Assembly (NCBI RefSeq): GCF_015552075.1
Contig: NZ_JADNDZ010000053.1
Span: 1 to 34,984, forward strand
DNA: 34,984 bases
DNA from: Collinsella aerofaciens
GTDB taxonomy: Bacteria; Actinomycetota; Coriobacteriia; Coriobacteriales; Coriobacteriaceae
Reading direction: 5' to 3'
Both the position numbers and the translations under genes were made by a program. The notes below the pieces were generated by a model that was given only the letters and a program-made list of their open reading frames with translations, was not told the DNA's origin and made no database searches. Numbering within the stretch: position 1 is the stretch's first letter; each line of letters begins with the position of its first letter. This document shows positions 25,124 to 32,238 of the stretch, piece after piece.

Positions 25124-26176
25124 ATGACTGTCGAGAAGAAGGATATCGATTGGGGTAGCCTCGGCTTTGGCTACATGAAGACCGATTACAGCTACGAGGC
25201 TCATTGGAAGGACGGCGAGTGGGACGAGGGCGGCCTGACCACCGACCACACCTTGCATGTCTCCGAGTGCGGCGGCATCTTCCATTATTGCCAGGAGGTC
25301 TTTGAGGGCCTGAAGGCCTACACCGCCGAGGACGGCAGCATCGTCTGCTTCCGTCCCGACATGAACGCCGAGCGCATGTATAACTCTGCCCAGCGCCTCG
25401 AGATGCCCCCGTTCCCCAAGGACAAGTTCGTTGAGGCCGTTAAGCAGGTCGTTTCTGCCAACGCCGCCTGGGTTCCGCCCTTCGGCTCCGGTGCGACCCT
25501 GTACGTGCGTCCGTTTATGATCGGCTCCGGTGACGTGATCGGCGTGGCTCCCGCTCCTGAGTACACGTTCCGCATTCTCGTGACCCCGGTCGGTCCGTAC
25601 TTTAAGGGCGGCCTTAAGCCCGTTAAGCTGCGCGTTTCCGAGTATGACCGCGCGGCCCCGCATGGCACCGGCAATATCAAGGCCGGCCTCAACTACGCCA
25701 TGTCCCTCAAGCCCACGATGGAGGCCCATCGCGAGGGTTATGCCGAGAACCTGTATCTCGACTCCGAGTCCCGCACCTATGTCGAGGAGACCGGTGGCGC
25801 GAACGTTCTGTTCGTGAAGGAGGACGGCACCCTCGTCGTTCCTCAGTCGCACACCGACTCCATCCTGCCCTCCATCACCCGTCGCTCGCTCGTTCAGGTT
25901 GCCGAGGATTTGGGCATGACCGTCGACCAGCGTCCCGTCGAGTGGGCCGAGGTCAAGGCCGGCACCTTTGTGGAGTGCGGCCTGTGCGGCACCGCTGCCG
26001 TCATCTCCCCGGTGGGCGAGATCGACAACAAGGTCTACGGTGCCGATGAGACCGTGACCTTCCCGGCTGGCTGCACCGAGATCGGCCCCGTGATGAAGAA
26101 GCTTCGCGAGACCCTGACCGGTATCCAGTCCGGTGCTGTCGAGGATAAGCACAACTGGGTTTACACCGTCGCATAA
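25124..26176 (+). CDS. ilvE: Branched-chain amino-acid aminotransferase
   Basis: 350 residues, class IV PLP aminotransferase of the longer type. It transfers the amino group between glutamate and the keto acids of leucine, isoleucine and valine. The PLP lysine lies in GNIKAGLNYAMS. Other family stretches are FHYCQEVFEGLKAY, FGSGATLYVRPFMIGSG, YVEETGGANVLFV and the SITRRSL phosphate-binding segment. AAGGAG precedes ATG 25124; the frame is open to 24974. The leader of about 150 nt from a TACAAT at 24965 holds no clear leader peptide or riboswitch. It stands alone, with no other ilv or leu genes nearby. Confidence 0.96.
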   Translation: MTVEKKDIDWGSLGFGYMKTDYSYEAHWKDGEWDEGGLTTDHTLHVSECGGIFHYCQEVFEGLKAYTAEDGSIVCFRPDMNAERMYNSAQRLEMPPFPKDKFVEAVKQVVSANAAWVPPFGSGATLYVRPFMIGSGDVIGVAPAPEYTFRILVTPVGPYFKGGLKPVKLRVSEYDRAAPHGTGNIKAGLNYAMSLKPTMEAHREGYAENLYLDSESRTYVEETGGANVLFVKEDGTLVVPQSHTDSILPSITRRSLVQVAEDLGMTVDQRPVEWAEVKAGTFVECGLCGTAAVISPVGEIDNKVYGADETVTFPAGCTEIGPVMKKLRETLTGIQSGAVEDKHNWVYTVA

Positions 26177-26233
26177 GCAGTCTTAGCTGTCCGGCCCGAG
26201 GGCAACCTTCCTTTCCGGTGCGTCCTCGGACAT

Positions 26234-26280
26234 GAAAGAACCCCCGCTGCGCACTACGTGCGGCGGAGGTTCTTTCGTCC
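26234..26280 (+). terminator. Terminator-like hairpin after ilvE
   Basis: GAAAGAACC (26234-26242) pairs with GGTTCTTTC (26268-26276), and inner CCGC/GCGG pairs extend the stem. The T-tract is weak (TTCTTTCGT). The rest of the 300-nt gap to lemA holds a perfect 8-bp hairpin GCGCGGCC-TTTT-GGCCGCGC (26371-26390) and the lemA terminator. Confidence 0.6.
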
Positions 26281-26404
26281 TGTGGAATGCGCCGGGAGAT
26301 AGGCCGGTCCGCCTCGGTCGAGTGCTCTGCATTCCTTGCCAGGAGGTTACTGGGCTGTAGGGAAGATGGTGCGCGGCCTTTTGGCCGCGCGTTGTGCGTG
26401 GATA

Positions 26405-26436
26405 AGAAAAGGGCCCAAGGTTTGTGCCTTGGGCCC
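26405..26436 (-). terminator. Intrinsic terminator of lemA
   Basis: A 10-bp perfect stem (26411-26420 with 26427-26436), followed on the minus strand by TTTTCTTATC. Confidence 0.85.
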
Positions 26437-26476
26437 CAAAGGGCTGATGAACTGGCTTAAGACTCGGCCGTGATTG

Positions 26477-27028
26477 TTAGAACTTGACGGTCGGTGCCTG
26501 GCGGGTGGCTTCAGCTGCCTCGAAGCCCTGGCGCTCCTTAAACTGGAAGATGCCGGCAAAGATAACAGCCGGGAACGTCTGGATGGCGTTGTTGTAGCTG
26601 AGCACGCAATCGTTGTAGCTCTGGCGTGCGTAGCTCACCTTGTTCTCGGTGTCCTCGAGCGTGGACTGGAGCTGCGTAAAGTTGGTGTTCGCCTTAAGGT
26701 CGGGGTAGGCCTCGGCCACGGCAAAGAGCTGGCGCAGCGCACCGGTCAGCACGTTGTCGGCTTCCATCTTGGCCTCGGGGGTGGTGGCGCTTACGGCGGC
26801 GTTGCGCGCGTTGACCACGGCGGCGAGCGTGTCCTGCTCGTGTTTTGCGTAGCCCTTGACGGTCTCGACCAAGTTGGGGATCAGGTCGTTGCGGCGCTGC
26901 AGTTGCGTGTCGATGTTCTGCCAAGCGTTATCGATGCGATTGCGCTTGGTGACCATGTTGTTGTAGATGCCGGCGATGGCGCAGGCGATCACAACGACAA
27001 CAACGATACCGATGATGACGGGAAGCAT
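26477..27028 (-). CDS. lemA: LemA-family membrane protein
   Basis: 183 residues, the typical length. One N-terminal transmembrane segment (about 3-20, very Val/Ile-rich) is followed by an alpha-helical domain with family stretches YNNMVTKRNRIDNAWQNIDTQLQRRNDLIPNLVETVKGY and the terminal YNNAIQTFPAVIFAGIFQFKERQGFE. The function of LemA is poorly defined. ATG 27028 has GGAGAC upstream. A TATACT (minus strand, 27090-27095) may be its -10. It is divergent from the TetR gene. No TPM-domain partner gene, often found beside lemA, is present. Confidence 0.93.
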   Translation of the reverse strand: MLPVIIGIVVVVVIACAIAGIYNNMVTKRNRIDNAWQNIDTQLQRRNDLIPNLVETVKGYAKHEQDTLAAVVNARNAAVSATTPEAKMEADNVLTGALRQLFAVAEAYPDLKANTNFTQLQSTLEDTENKVSYARQSYNDCVLSYNNAIQTFPAVIFAGIFQFKERQGFEAAEATRQAPTVKF

Positions 27029-27239
27029 GATGTCTCCGTTTCGAATGGCAGCGGCGTTTTGCGCCTGCCGTTGTTGGTATAACGTATCTAGTATACCCGC
27101 AACCTTTGGCGGTGCCGAACTTTCCGGTAAGCGTTGTGTTTCAATCAGGGAGGGGGCGCCAATAACGAACGGGTGGTACAGGTGTAAGATATGCGACAAA
27201 TTAAGGAATGCTGTCTACGCCTTGAGGATGGCGATACGG

Positions 27240-27824
27240 ATGGACCTTCGCATCAAGAAAACCTATCGTGCCCTGTTCGATGCCTTTACCGAGCTTTTGG
27301 AAGAGCATCGGTTTGAGGATTTGACGGTTGCCATGCTTTGCGACCGGGCCCTAATTCGCCGCACGACGTTCTATAAGCATTTTCGCGATAAAAACGATTA
27401 CTTTGCCTTCTATATCGATGAGCTTATGACGGGCCTGCCGCAAAACCGGACCGATGCAGCGGACGCGGAGCCGTTTGATGACGTACAGGCGCTTCGTCAC
27501 GAGGTCTTTGAAGATGCCATGAATATGATTCTGGCACATGAGCAACTCATGGATAACATTTTGGCAAGCAGCATGTCGGGCATGCTGACCGGCATGATTT
27601 GCGACCGCATTGCGCGTTCCATCCGTGAGCGTGTGATGAGCTCGCTTGCCGAAGACGCCCTGGCGCCCGTTTCACTCGAGACGACATCGGAGTTTATCGC
27701 CGGTGGCATTATTCGATTGTTCACAAACTGGTGGGAATCGGGCCACGCTCTTGAGCGTCGACCCGAGATAGCCGACGTGGTCGATGCGCTGTTTGAGCGC
27801 ACCATGACGCCGGTGCATCACTAG
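27240..27824 (+). CDS. TetR-family transcriptional regulator
   Basis: 194 residues. The TetR helix-turn-helix is at the N-terminus (FTELLEEHRFEDLTVAMLCDRALIRRTTFYKHF), with the Phe-Tyr-x-His-Phe end of the recognition helix, followed by a helical ligand domain. ATG 27240 or ATG 27228 are both possible: GAGG at 27224-27227 is close to one and far from the other. A long open frame extends back to 26967, over lemA, and is not meaningful. The target is unknown; the divergent lemA gene is one candidate. The 3' end lies just before the tRNA-Ser gene on the opposite strand. Confidence 0.9.
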   Translation: MDLRIKKTYRALFDAFTELLEEHRFEDLTVAMLCDRALIRRTTFYKHFRDKNDYFAFYIDELMTGLPQNRTDAADAEPFDDVQALRHEVFEDAMNMILAHEQLMDNILASSMSGMLTGMICDRIARSIRERVMSSLAEDALAPVSLETTSEFIAGGIIRLFTNWWESGHALERRPEIADVVDALFERTMTPVHH

Positions 27825-27827
27825 AAG

Positions 27828-27917
27828 TGGCGGAGAGAGGGGGATTCGAACCCCCGGAACGCTCTCGCGCTCAACGGTTTTCAAGACCGCCGCATTCAAC
27901 CGCTCTGCCATCTCTCC
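27828..27917 (-). tRNA. tRNA-Ser(UGA)
   Basis: 90 nt including an encoded CCA. The acceptor stem GGAGAGA pairs with TCTCTCC, discriminator G. The anticodon loop is CTTGAAA, giving anticodon TGA. A long variable arm (GAGCGCGAGAGCGTTC area) marks the class II tRNA-Ser, and the T-loop is GGTTCGAATCC. It lies between the TetR gene and the TadA-glycerate kinase gene, opposite to both. Confidence 0.97.
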
Positions 27918-27968
27918 GTGAGTCGTAATGATAGCATCGTTTTGAATTTGCAACAGGGAAGGCGAACG

Positions 27969-29750
27969 ATGACGAGCACCGAAATCGACGAGAAGTTCAT
28001 GCGCGAGGCGCTGGCCGAGGCGCGCGCCGCTGCTGCGGTGGGCGAGGTACCGATTGGTGCCGTGGTGGTGCGCGCGGGCGAGATTGTCGCGCGGGCGCAT
28101 AATCGTCGCGAGCTCGACCAGGACCCTTCGGCGCATGCAGAGTTCGCGGCCCTGTGCGCTGCCGCTCGGTCGCTCGGTCGCTGGCGCCTTTCCGATTGCA
28201 CGGTCTATGTAACGCTCGAGCCTTGCTGCATGTGTGCGGGGCTTATGGTCAACGCGCGCGTGGGGCGCTGCGTGTATGGCGCGGCTGATGCCAAGGCGGG
28301 CGCGCTGGGTTCGCTATATGACCTGAATGCCGATTCGCGCCTGAACCATCGGTTTAATGTAGCCGCCGGCGTGCTGGCGGATGAGTGTCGTGAGGTGTTG
28401 AGCGGCTATTTTAGTGGGCTGCGTGGCGCCGATGGTGCTGGCTGCGGTTGTGGGGCCGATCTTGAGGCGCATGCCGCTCATGCCGAGGCACTCGCGTGTG
28501 CCGAAGAAATTGCCGCTGAGGCGGTTGACTTTGGCCCCGCGTGCCGCCGGCCCCGCCGCGTGCTGTTGGCGATCGACTCCTTTAAGGGTAGCGTTTCGAG
28601 CGCGCGGGCGGAGGCGGCGGTTGCCGAAGGCGTTCGCCGTGTGTGGCCTGATGCCCAGGTGGCCGCATTGCCGTTGGCAGACGGTGGCGAGGGAACGCTC
28701 GACGCCGTTGCCGCCTGCGGTGGCGAGCTTGTGACCTGCGAGGTTGCAGGCCCCTTGGGCGACCGCGTGTCTGCACGGATGCTGGTGGATGCCGAGCGCG
28801 AGTCGGCTGTAATTGAGATGGCCGAAGCCGCGGGCATCGGGTACTCGCCTTGCACGGAGTCGGCGGCGTTGGCGGCCACAACCTATGGCGTGGGTGAGCT
28901 GATGCTCCGTGCGGTCCGTGCCGGGGCAAAGACTATCTATATTGGCTTGGGCGGCAGTGCCACCAACGACGGCGGCGCCGGCATGCTGCAGGCGCTGGGC
29001 GCGCGTCTTGTCGATGACCGTGGCTGCGATATCGCGCCGGGGCTCGCGGGCCTTGAACGAGTCGCCGGTGTTGACCTGACGCCGGCGCTTCGGGTGCTGG
29101 GCGGCGCACGCATCGTGGTGCTTTCCGATGTCGAGAATCCGCTCGTGGGGCGTCGCGGGGCGCTTGCGGTGTTTGGCGGGCAAAAGGGCCTGCCGGCGGG
29201 GGATGCCGAGGCCCTGGGCAAGTACGACAGCTGGATGGTCGGTTACGGCCGCCTGCTCGATGCGGCGATTACCGGGGTGCGGGCTCAGGGGTTGTTGCGC
29301 GTGCTCGAGGGTGCACGGACATTTGGCTCGGTGCTCGGTGTGCCCGGCGCCGGTGCCGCCGGCGGCCTGGGCGCCGCACTGTTGGCGCTCGGCGCCGAGC
29401 TACGTTCGGGCGTGGAGACGGTGCTCGATCTGATTGGGTTTGACGAGCGCGTACGCGATGTCGACCTGGTCATTACAGGCGAGGGTAATATGGACGAGCA
29501 ATCCGCCGCCGGTAAGGCACCGGTGGGCGTGGCCCGTCGTGCGAAGCGATATGGCAAGCCGGTGGTCGCCGTCGTGGGCGGTCGTGCCGACAACCTGGAT
29601 GCGGCGTATGGGCAGGGTGTCGACTTAGTTCTGCCGGTCTGTCGCAGACCCATGCCCCTTGACCAAGCGCTCGACCCCCAGGAAGCCACAACCAACCTCA
29701 TCTGCGCCGGTGAAGCCGCCGCCCGATCCTACGACCTCGCCCGTATCTAA
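27969..29750 (+). CDS. Fusion: tRNA adenosine(34) deaminase (TadA) + glycerate kinase
   Basis: A 593-residue protein joining two enzymes. Residues 1-150 are TadA: zinc ligands His56 (HAE, with Glu58 as proton shuttle), Cys86 and Cys89 (PCCMC), and the ARVGRCVYGAADAKAGALGS stretch. TadA makes inosine at the wobble base of tRNA-Arg(ACG). Residues about 196-593 are a class I glycerate kinase: IDSFKGSVSSA, LPLADGGEGTLDA, GLGGSATNDGGAGMLQALGA and TGEGNMDEQSAAGKAPVGV. A linker of about 45 residues (151-195), with five cysteines and rich in Ala/Glu, joins them. GGGAAGG precedes ATG 27969. No ribosome site lies at the kinase boundary, so both come as one chain. The two reactions have no known link. 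Confidence 0.93.
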   Translation: MTSTEIDEKFMREALAEARAAAAVGEVPIGAVVVRAGEIVARAHNRRELDQDPSAHAEFAALCAAARSLGRWRLSDCTVYVTLEPCCMCAGLMVNARVGRCVYGAADAKAGALGSLYDLNADSRLNHRFNVAAGVLADECREVLSGYFSGLRGADGAGCGCGADLEAHAAHAEALACAEEIAAEAVDFGPACRRPRRVLLAIDSFKGSVSSARAEAAVAEGVRRVWPDAQVAALPLADGGEGTLDAVAACGGELVTCEVAGPLGDRVSARMLVDAERESAVIEMAEAAGIGYSPCTESAALAATTYGVGELMLRAVRAGAKTIYIGLGGSATNDGGAGMLQALGARLVDDRGCDIAPGLAGLERVAGVDLTPALRVLGGARIVVLSDVENPLVGRRGALAVFGGQKGLPAGDAEALGKYDSWMVGYGRLLDAAITGVRAQGLLRVLEGARTFGSVLGVPGAGAAGGLGAALLALGAELRSGVETVLDLIGFDERVRDVDLVITGEGNMDEQSAAGKAPVGVARRAKRYGKPVVAVVGGRADNLDAAYGQGVDLVLPVCRRPMPLDQALDPQEATTNLICAGEAAARSYDLARI

Positions 29751-29773
29751 GTCTTTCCGGGCAAGTCTCAATA

Positions 29774-29839
29774 AGTTGCGGTGGAATAGTTCCTGTTTTT
29801 GGCCTTGGGTCGTAAAACAGGAACTATTCCACCGCAACT
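29774..29839. repeat. Perfect 26-bp palindrome after the TadA-glycerate kinase gene
   Basis: The arms 29774-29799 and 29814-29839 are perfect complements around a 14-nt loop. The outer sequence is AGTTGCGGTGG and the inner part ends in GTTTT/AAAAC. It lies 24 nt after the stop codon. It may stabilise the mRNA or end transcription, but perfect arms of this length suggest a recently copied palindromic element. Confidence 0.8.
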
Positions 29840-29877
29840 CAAAAGTGGTCTTTTGGCCCTGTCCCAAATTAGCTATC

Positions 29878-29906
29878 TTGCCCCATCGGGCGGGAGCGGG
29901 TAAGAT
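29878..29906 (+). promoter_or_regulatory. Promoter of the SRP RNA gene
   Basis: TTGCCC (29878-29883) and TAAGAT (29901-29906) with a 17-nt spacer. The RNA 5' end predicted by base pairing (29914) lies 8 nt after the -10, as expected for a start site. Confidence 0.6.
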
Positions 29907-29913
29907 ATACCGA

Positions 29914-30036
29914 GCGCCTAGCGCGTTCGATGGGTTCGGATGACGACATGTTCCGAATCTGGTCAGGTCCGGAAGGAAGCAGCCATAAGGAGCCTCTGTC
30001 GGGCATCCGAATCCATCGAGTGCGCAGGCGCTTTTT
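29914..30036 (+). ncRNA. ffs: 4.5S signal recognition particle RNA
   Basis: The universally conserved SRP domain IV sequence GGTCAGGTCCGGAAGG with AAGCAGCC is at 29961-29984. It caps a long hairpin: GTTCGATGGGTTCGGATG (29925-29942) pairs with CATCCGAATCCATCGAG (30004-30020), and the closing stem is GCGCC (29914-29918) with GGCGC (30027-30031). A TTTTT run follows at 30032, so the closing stem doubles as terminator. The RNA binds Ffh and takes membrane proteins to the translocon. Confidence 0.96.
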
Positions 30037-30043
30037 GGTGCCG

Positions 30044-30150
30044 CGGCTACCCGCGAGTGCCGGCAGGGCGCTTGGTGTCTCGCTGGTCCTCGGCTTCGCC
30101 TGCGGGATCGCTCGACTACCAAGCGCCCTGCCGGCACTCGCGGGTAGCCG
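30044..30150. repeat. MITE-like palindrome with perfect 33-bp arms
   Basis: The arms 30044-30076 and 30118-30150 are perfect complements, starting CGGCTACCCGCG. A 41-nt centre can itself fold around GGC-TTC-GCC. Outer TTTTGGT/ACCAAAA segments extend the symmetry past a 4-nt insertion. It begins 8 nt after the SRP RNA T-run. No transposase is present. The remaining 210 nt up to 30360 hold no convincing feature. Confidence 0.85.
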
Positions 30151-30360
30151 ACCAAAACCGCCTGAAGGGTCACATTTATCTGATAATTGAATCCCTGGCG
30201 TTATGCCGCTCGCTGGCGTTGCCAAAACATCGGCTGCTACATGCCTTGGGCGCTAGCGAACGTCGCCCTTACATCTGTAACGAGTTGCTTACGCATCTCC
30301 GGGACTCGCCGTACTATCATGAATCAGATTGAAGAGAGATGATGATAGGGAGCGCCTTCT

Positions 30361-32238
30361 ATGATTGAGCTGCTCAGGCGTTTTGGTGGTAAGTTTCGCC
30401 GGTATATGGTGATTGGTCCTGTGTGCAAGCTGATCGAAGTGATCTTTGACCTGCTTACGCCGCTCGTGATTGCTCAAATGATCGATAAGGGCATTGGCTC
30501 GCACGACGTGAACGCCGTTATCCACTACGGCATGGTACTTGGCGCCATGGCTGTGATCGGCATCTCGTTTACGCTCGTTTGCCAAAAGATGGCGGCGCTC
30601 ACCTCGCAGGGCATGGGCACCGACATTCGAGGCGCGCTCTACCAGCACATCAATAAGCTGAGCTATGTCGAACTCGACCGCTTTGGCACGCCGTCGCTCA
30701 TCACGCGCGTCACCAACGACGTCAACCAGGTGCAGCTTGCCGTGGCGCTGGGCGTACGCATGCTCATCCGCTGGCCCTTCCTGGCGGTGGGCTCTATGTG
30801 TGCGGCCCTTGCCATCGACCTTAAGCTCGGCATGATCTTTTTGATTTGCACGCCCGCCATCGGCTTGGTGTTTTGGTTTGTCATGGCGCGCTGCATCCCG
30901 TACTACAAACAGCTGCAGGCGAAGCTCGATCGCATTGCGCTCATTTGCCGCGAGGGGCTTTCGGGCGCTCGCGTGGTTCGCGCCTTCGTGCGCGAGGACC
31001 ACGAGCGCGAGCGCTTTGCCCAAGCTGCCGATGACCAGGCCCATACCGCCATCGCGGTGGGCAAGCTCTCGTCGGTCCTCAACCCCGTAACGTTTTTGGT
31101 GATGAACCTGGGCGTGTGCGCCATCCTGTGGGTGGGCGGCATCCAGGTCAACGTGGGCGAACTCACACAGGGCCAGGTCATGGCGTTTGTGAACTACATG
31201 ACGCAGACCCTCACCTCCATCGTCTACGTTGCCAACCTAGTCGTTGTCTTTACCAAGGCGAGCGCCAGCGCGTCGCGCATCAACGAGGTGCTCAACTGCG
31301 AGCCGAGCATCACCGACGAGGGCAACCAGCCGGTCGCGCTGCCCGAGCCGAGCGAACTGGCGGGTGGTGCTGCTTCAGTCCCCGCGCTGAGCTTTGACCA
31401 TGCAAGCTTTTCGTTTGGCGCGGGCGCGGCAAATGCCGTGAGCGATGTGACTCTCGAGCTGCCGGTGGGCAAAACCCTCGGCATTATCGGCGGTACGGGC
31501 AGCGGCAAGTCCACGCTCGTCTCGCTTATCCCGCGCCTGTACGATGCGAGCGCCGGCAGCGTGAGCGTGATGGGCGCCGACGTGCGCGCCTGGCCGCTCG
31601 ACCAGCTGCGCCGTGTGGTCGCGACCGTCCCACAGCGCGCGTCGCTGGTGAGCGGCACCATCCGCAGCAACCTGACCTGGCGCGATGAGGCGGCAACCGA
31701 CGAGGAACTCTGGGCGGCACTCGACATGGCGCAGGCGAGCGAGTTCGTGCGCAACAAGCCGCAGGGGCTCGATGCCCCGGTCGAGGCCGGCGGCAAGAAC
31801 TTCAGCGGCGGACAACGTCAGCGTCTGACTATCGCGCGTGCTCTGGTGGAATACCCGCAGATTCTCGTTATGGACGATTCGGCATCGGCGCTCGATGTAA
31901 AGACGGATGCGGCCCTGCGCCGTGCGGTGCGCGAACTCGCAGGAAGAGCCCCGGTGTTTTCGAGGGGTGTCCCCATGACAACGGTGATTGTGAGCCAGCG
32001 CGTCTCGACCGTGCGCGACGCCGACATGATCTGCGTACTCGACCACGGCTCGGTTGCGGGCCTGGGCACGCATGACGAGCTGTACGCGACCTGCCAGCTC
32101 TATCGCGAGATTTGCCAGTCGCAGCTGCGCCGCGAGGAGTTCGAGGGCCAGCAGGGGAGTTCGGCGCCCGCGTCCGCTCCAAGTCCCGCGTCCGCCCCGG
32201 CTGCCCCCGCATCCGTCTGCGCAAAGGAGGGCTGCTAA
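30361..32238 (+). CDS. Second heterodimeric ABC exporter, subunit with the non-catalytic site
   Basis: 625 residues: six membrane helices then an ATPase domain. Walker A is GGTGSGKST (377-385) and signature FSGGQ (481-485) is intact. Asp506 replaces the catalytic Glu (ILVMDDSASALD), and Gln546 replaces the switch His (IVSQRVST). A short insert with GRAPVFSRGVPM lies just before the switch strand, and an Ala/Pro/Ser-rich tail ends the protein. GGGAG lies upstream of ATG 30361. The layout matches the pair at 19.4-23.2 kb, but no regulator gene precedes this one. Confidence 0.92.
   Translation: MIELLRRFGGKFRRYMVIGPVCKLIEVIFDLLTPLVIAQMIDKGIGSHDVNAVIHYGMVLGAMAVIGISFTLVCQKMAALTSQGMGTDIRGALYQHINKLSYVELDRFGTPSLITRVTNDVNQVQLAVALGVRMLIRWPFLAVGSMCAALAIDLKLGMIFLICTPAIGLVFWFVMARCIPYYKQLQAKLDRIALICREGLSGARVVRAFVREDHERERFAQAADDQAHTAIAVGKLSSVLNPVTFLVMNLGVCAILWVGGIQVNVGELTQGQVMAFVNYMTQTLTSIVYVANLVVVFTKASASASRINEVLNCEPSITDEGNQPVALPEPSELAGGAASVPALSFDHASFSFGAGAANAVSDVTLELPVGKTLGIIGGTGSGKSTLVSLIPRLYDASAGSVSVMGADVRAWPLDQLRRVVATVPQRASLVSGTIRSNLTWRDEAATDEELWAALDMAQASEFVRNKPQGLDAPVEAGGKNFSGGQRQRLTIARALVEYPQILVMDDSASALDVKTDAALRRAVRELAGRAPVFSRGVPMTTVIVSQRVSTVRDADMICVLDHGSVAGLGTHDELYATCQLYREICQSQLRREEFEGQQGSSAPASAPSPASAPAAPASVCAKEGC

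Noticed and set aside
26967..27239. Long N-terminal extension of the TetR gene
   Set aside because: The open frame runs antisense through the start of lemA and reads as low-complexity sequence; the TetR fold begins at 27240.
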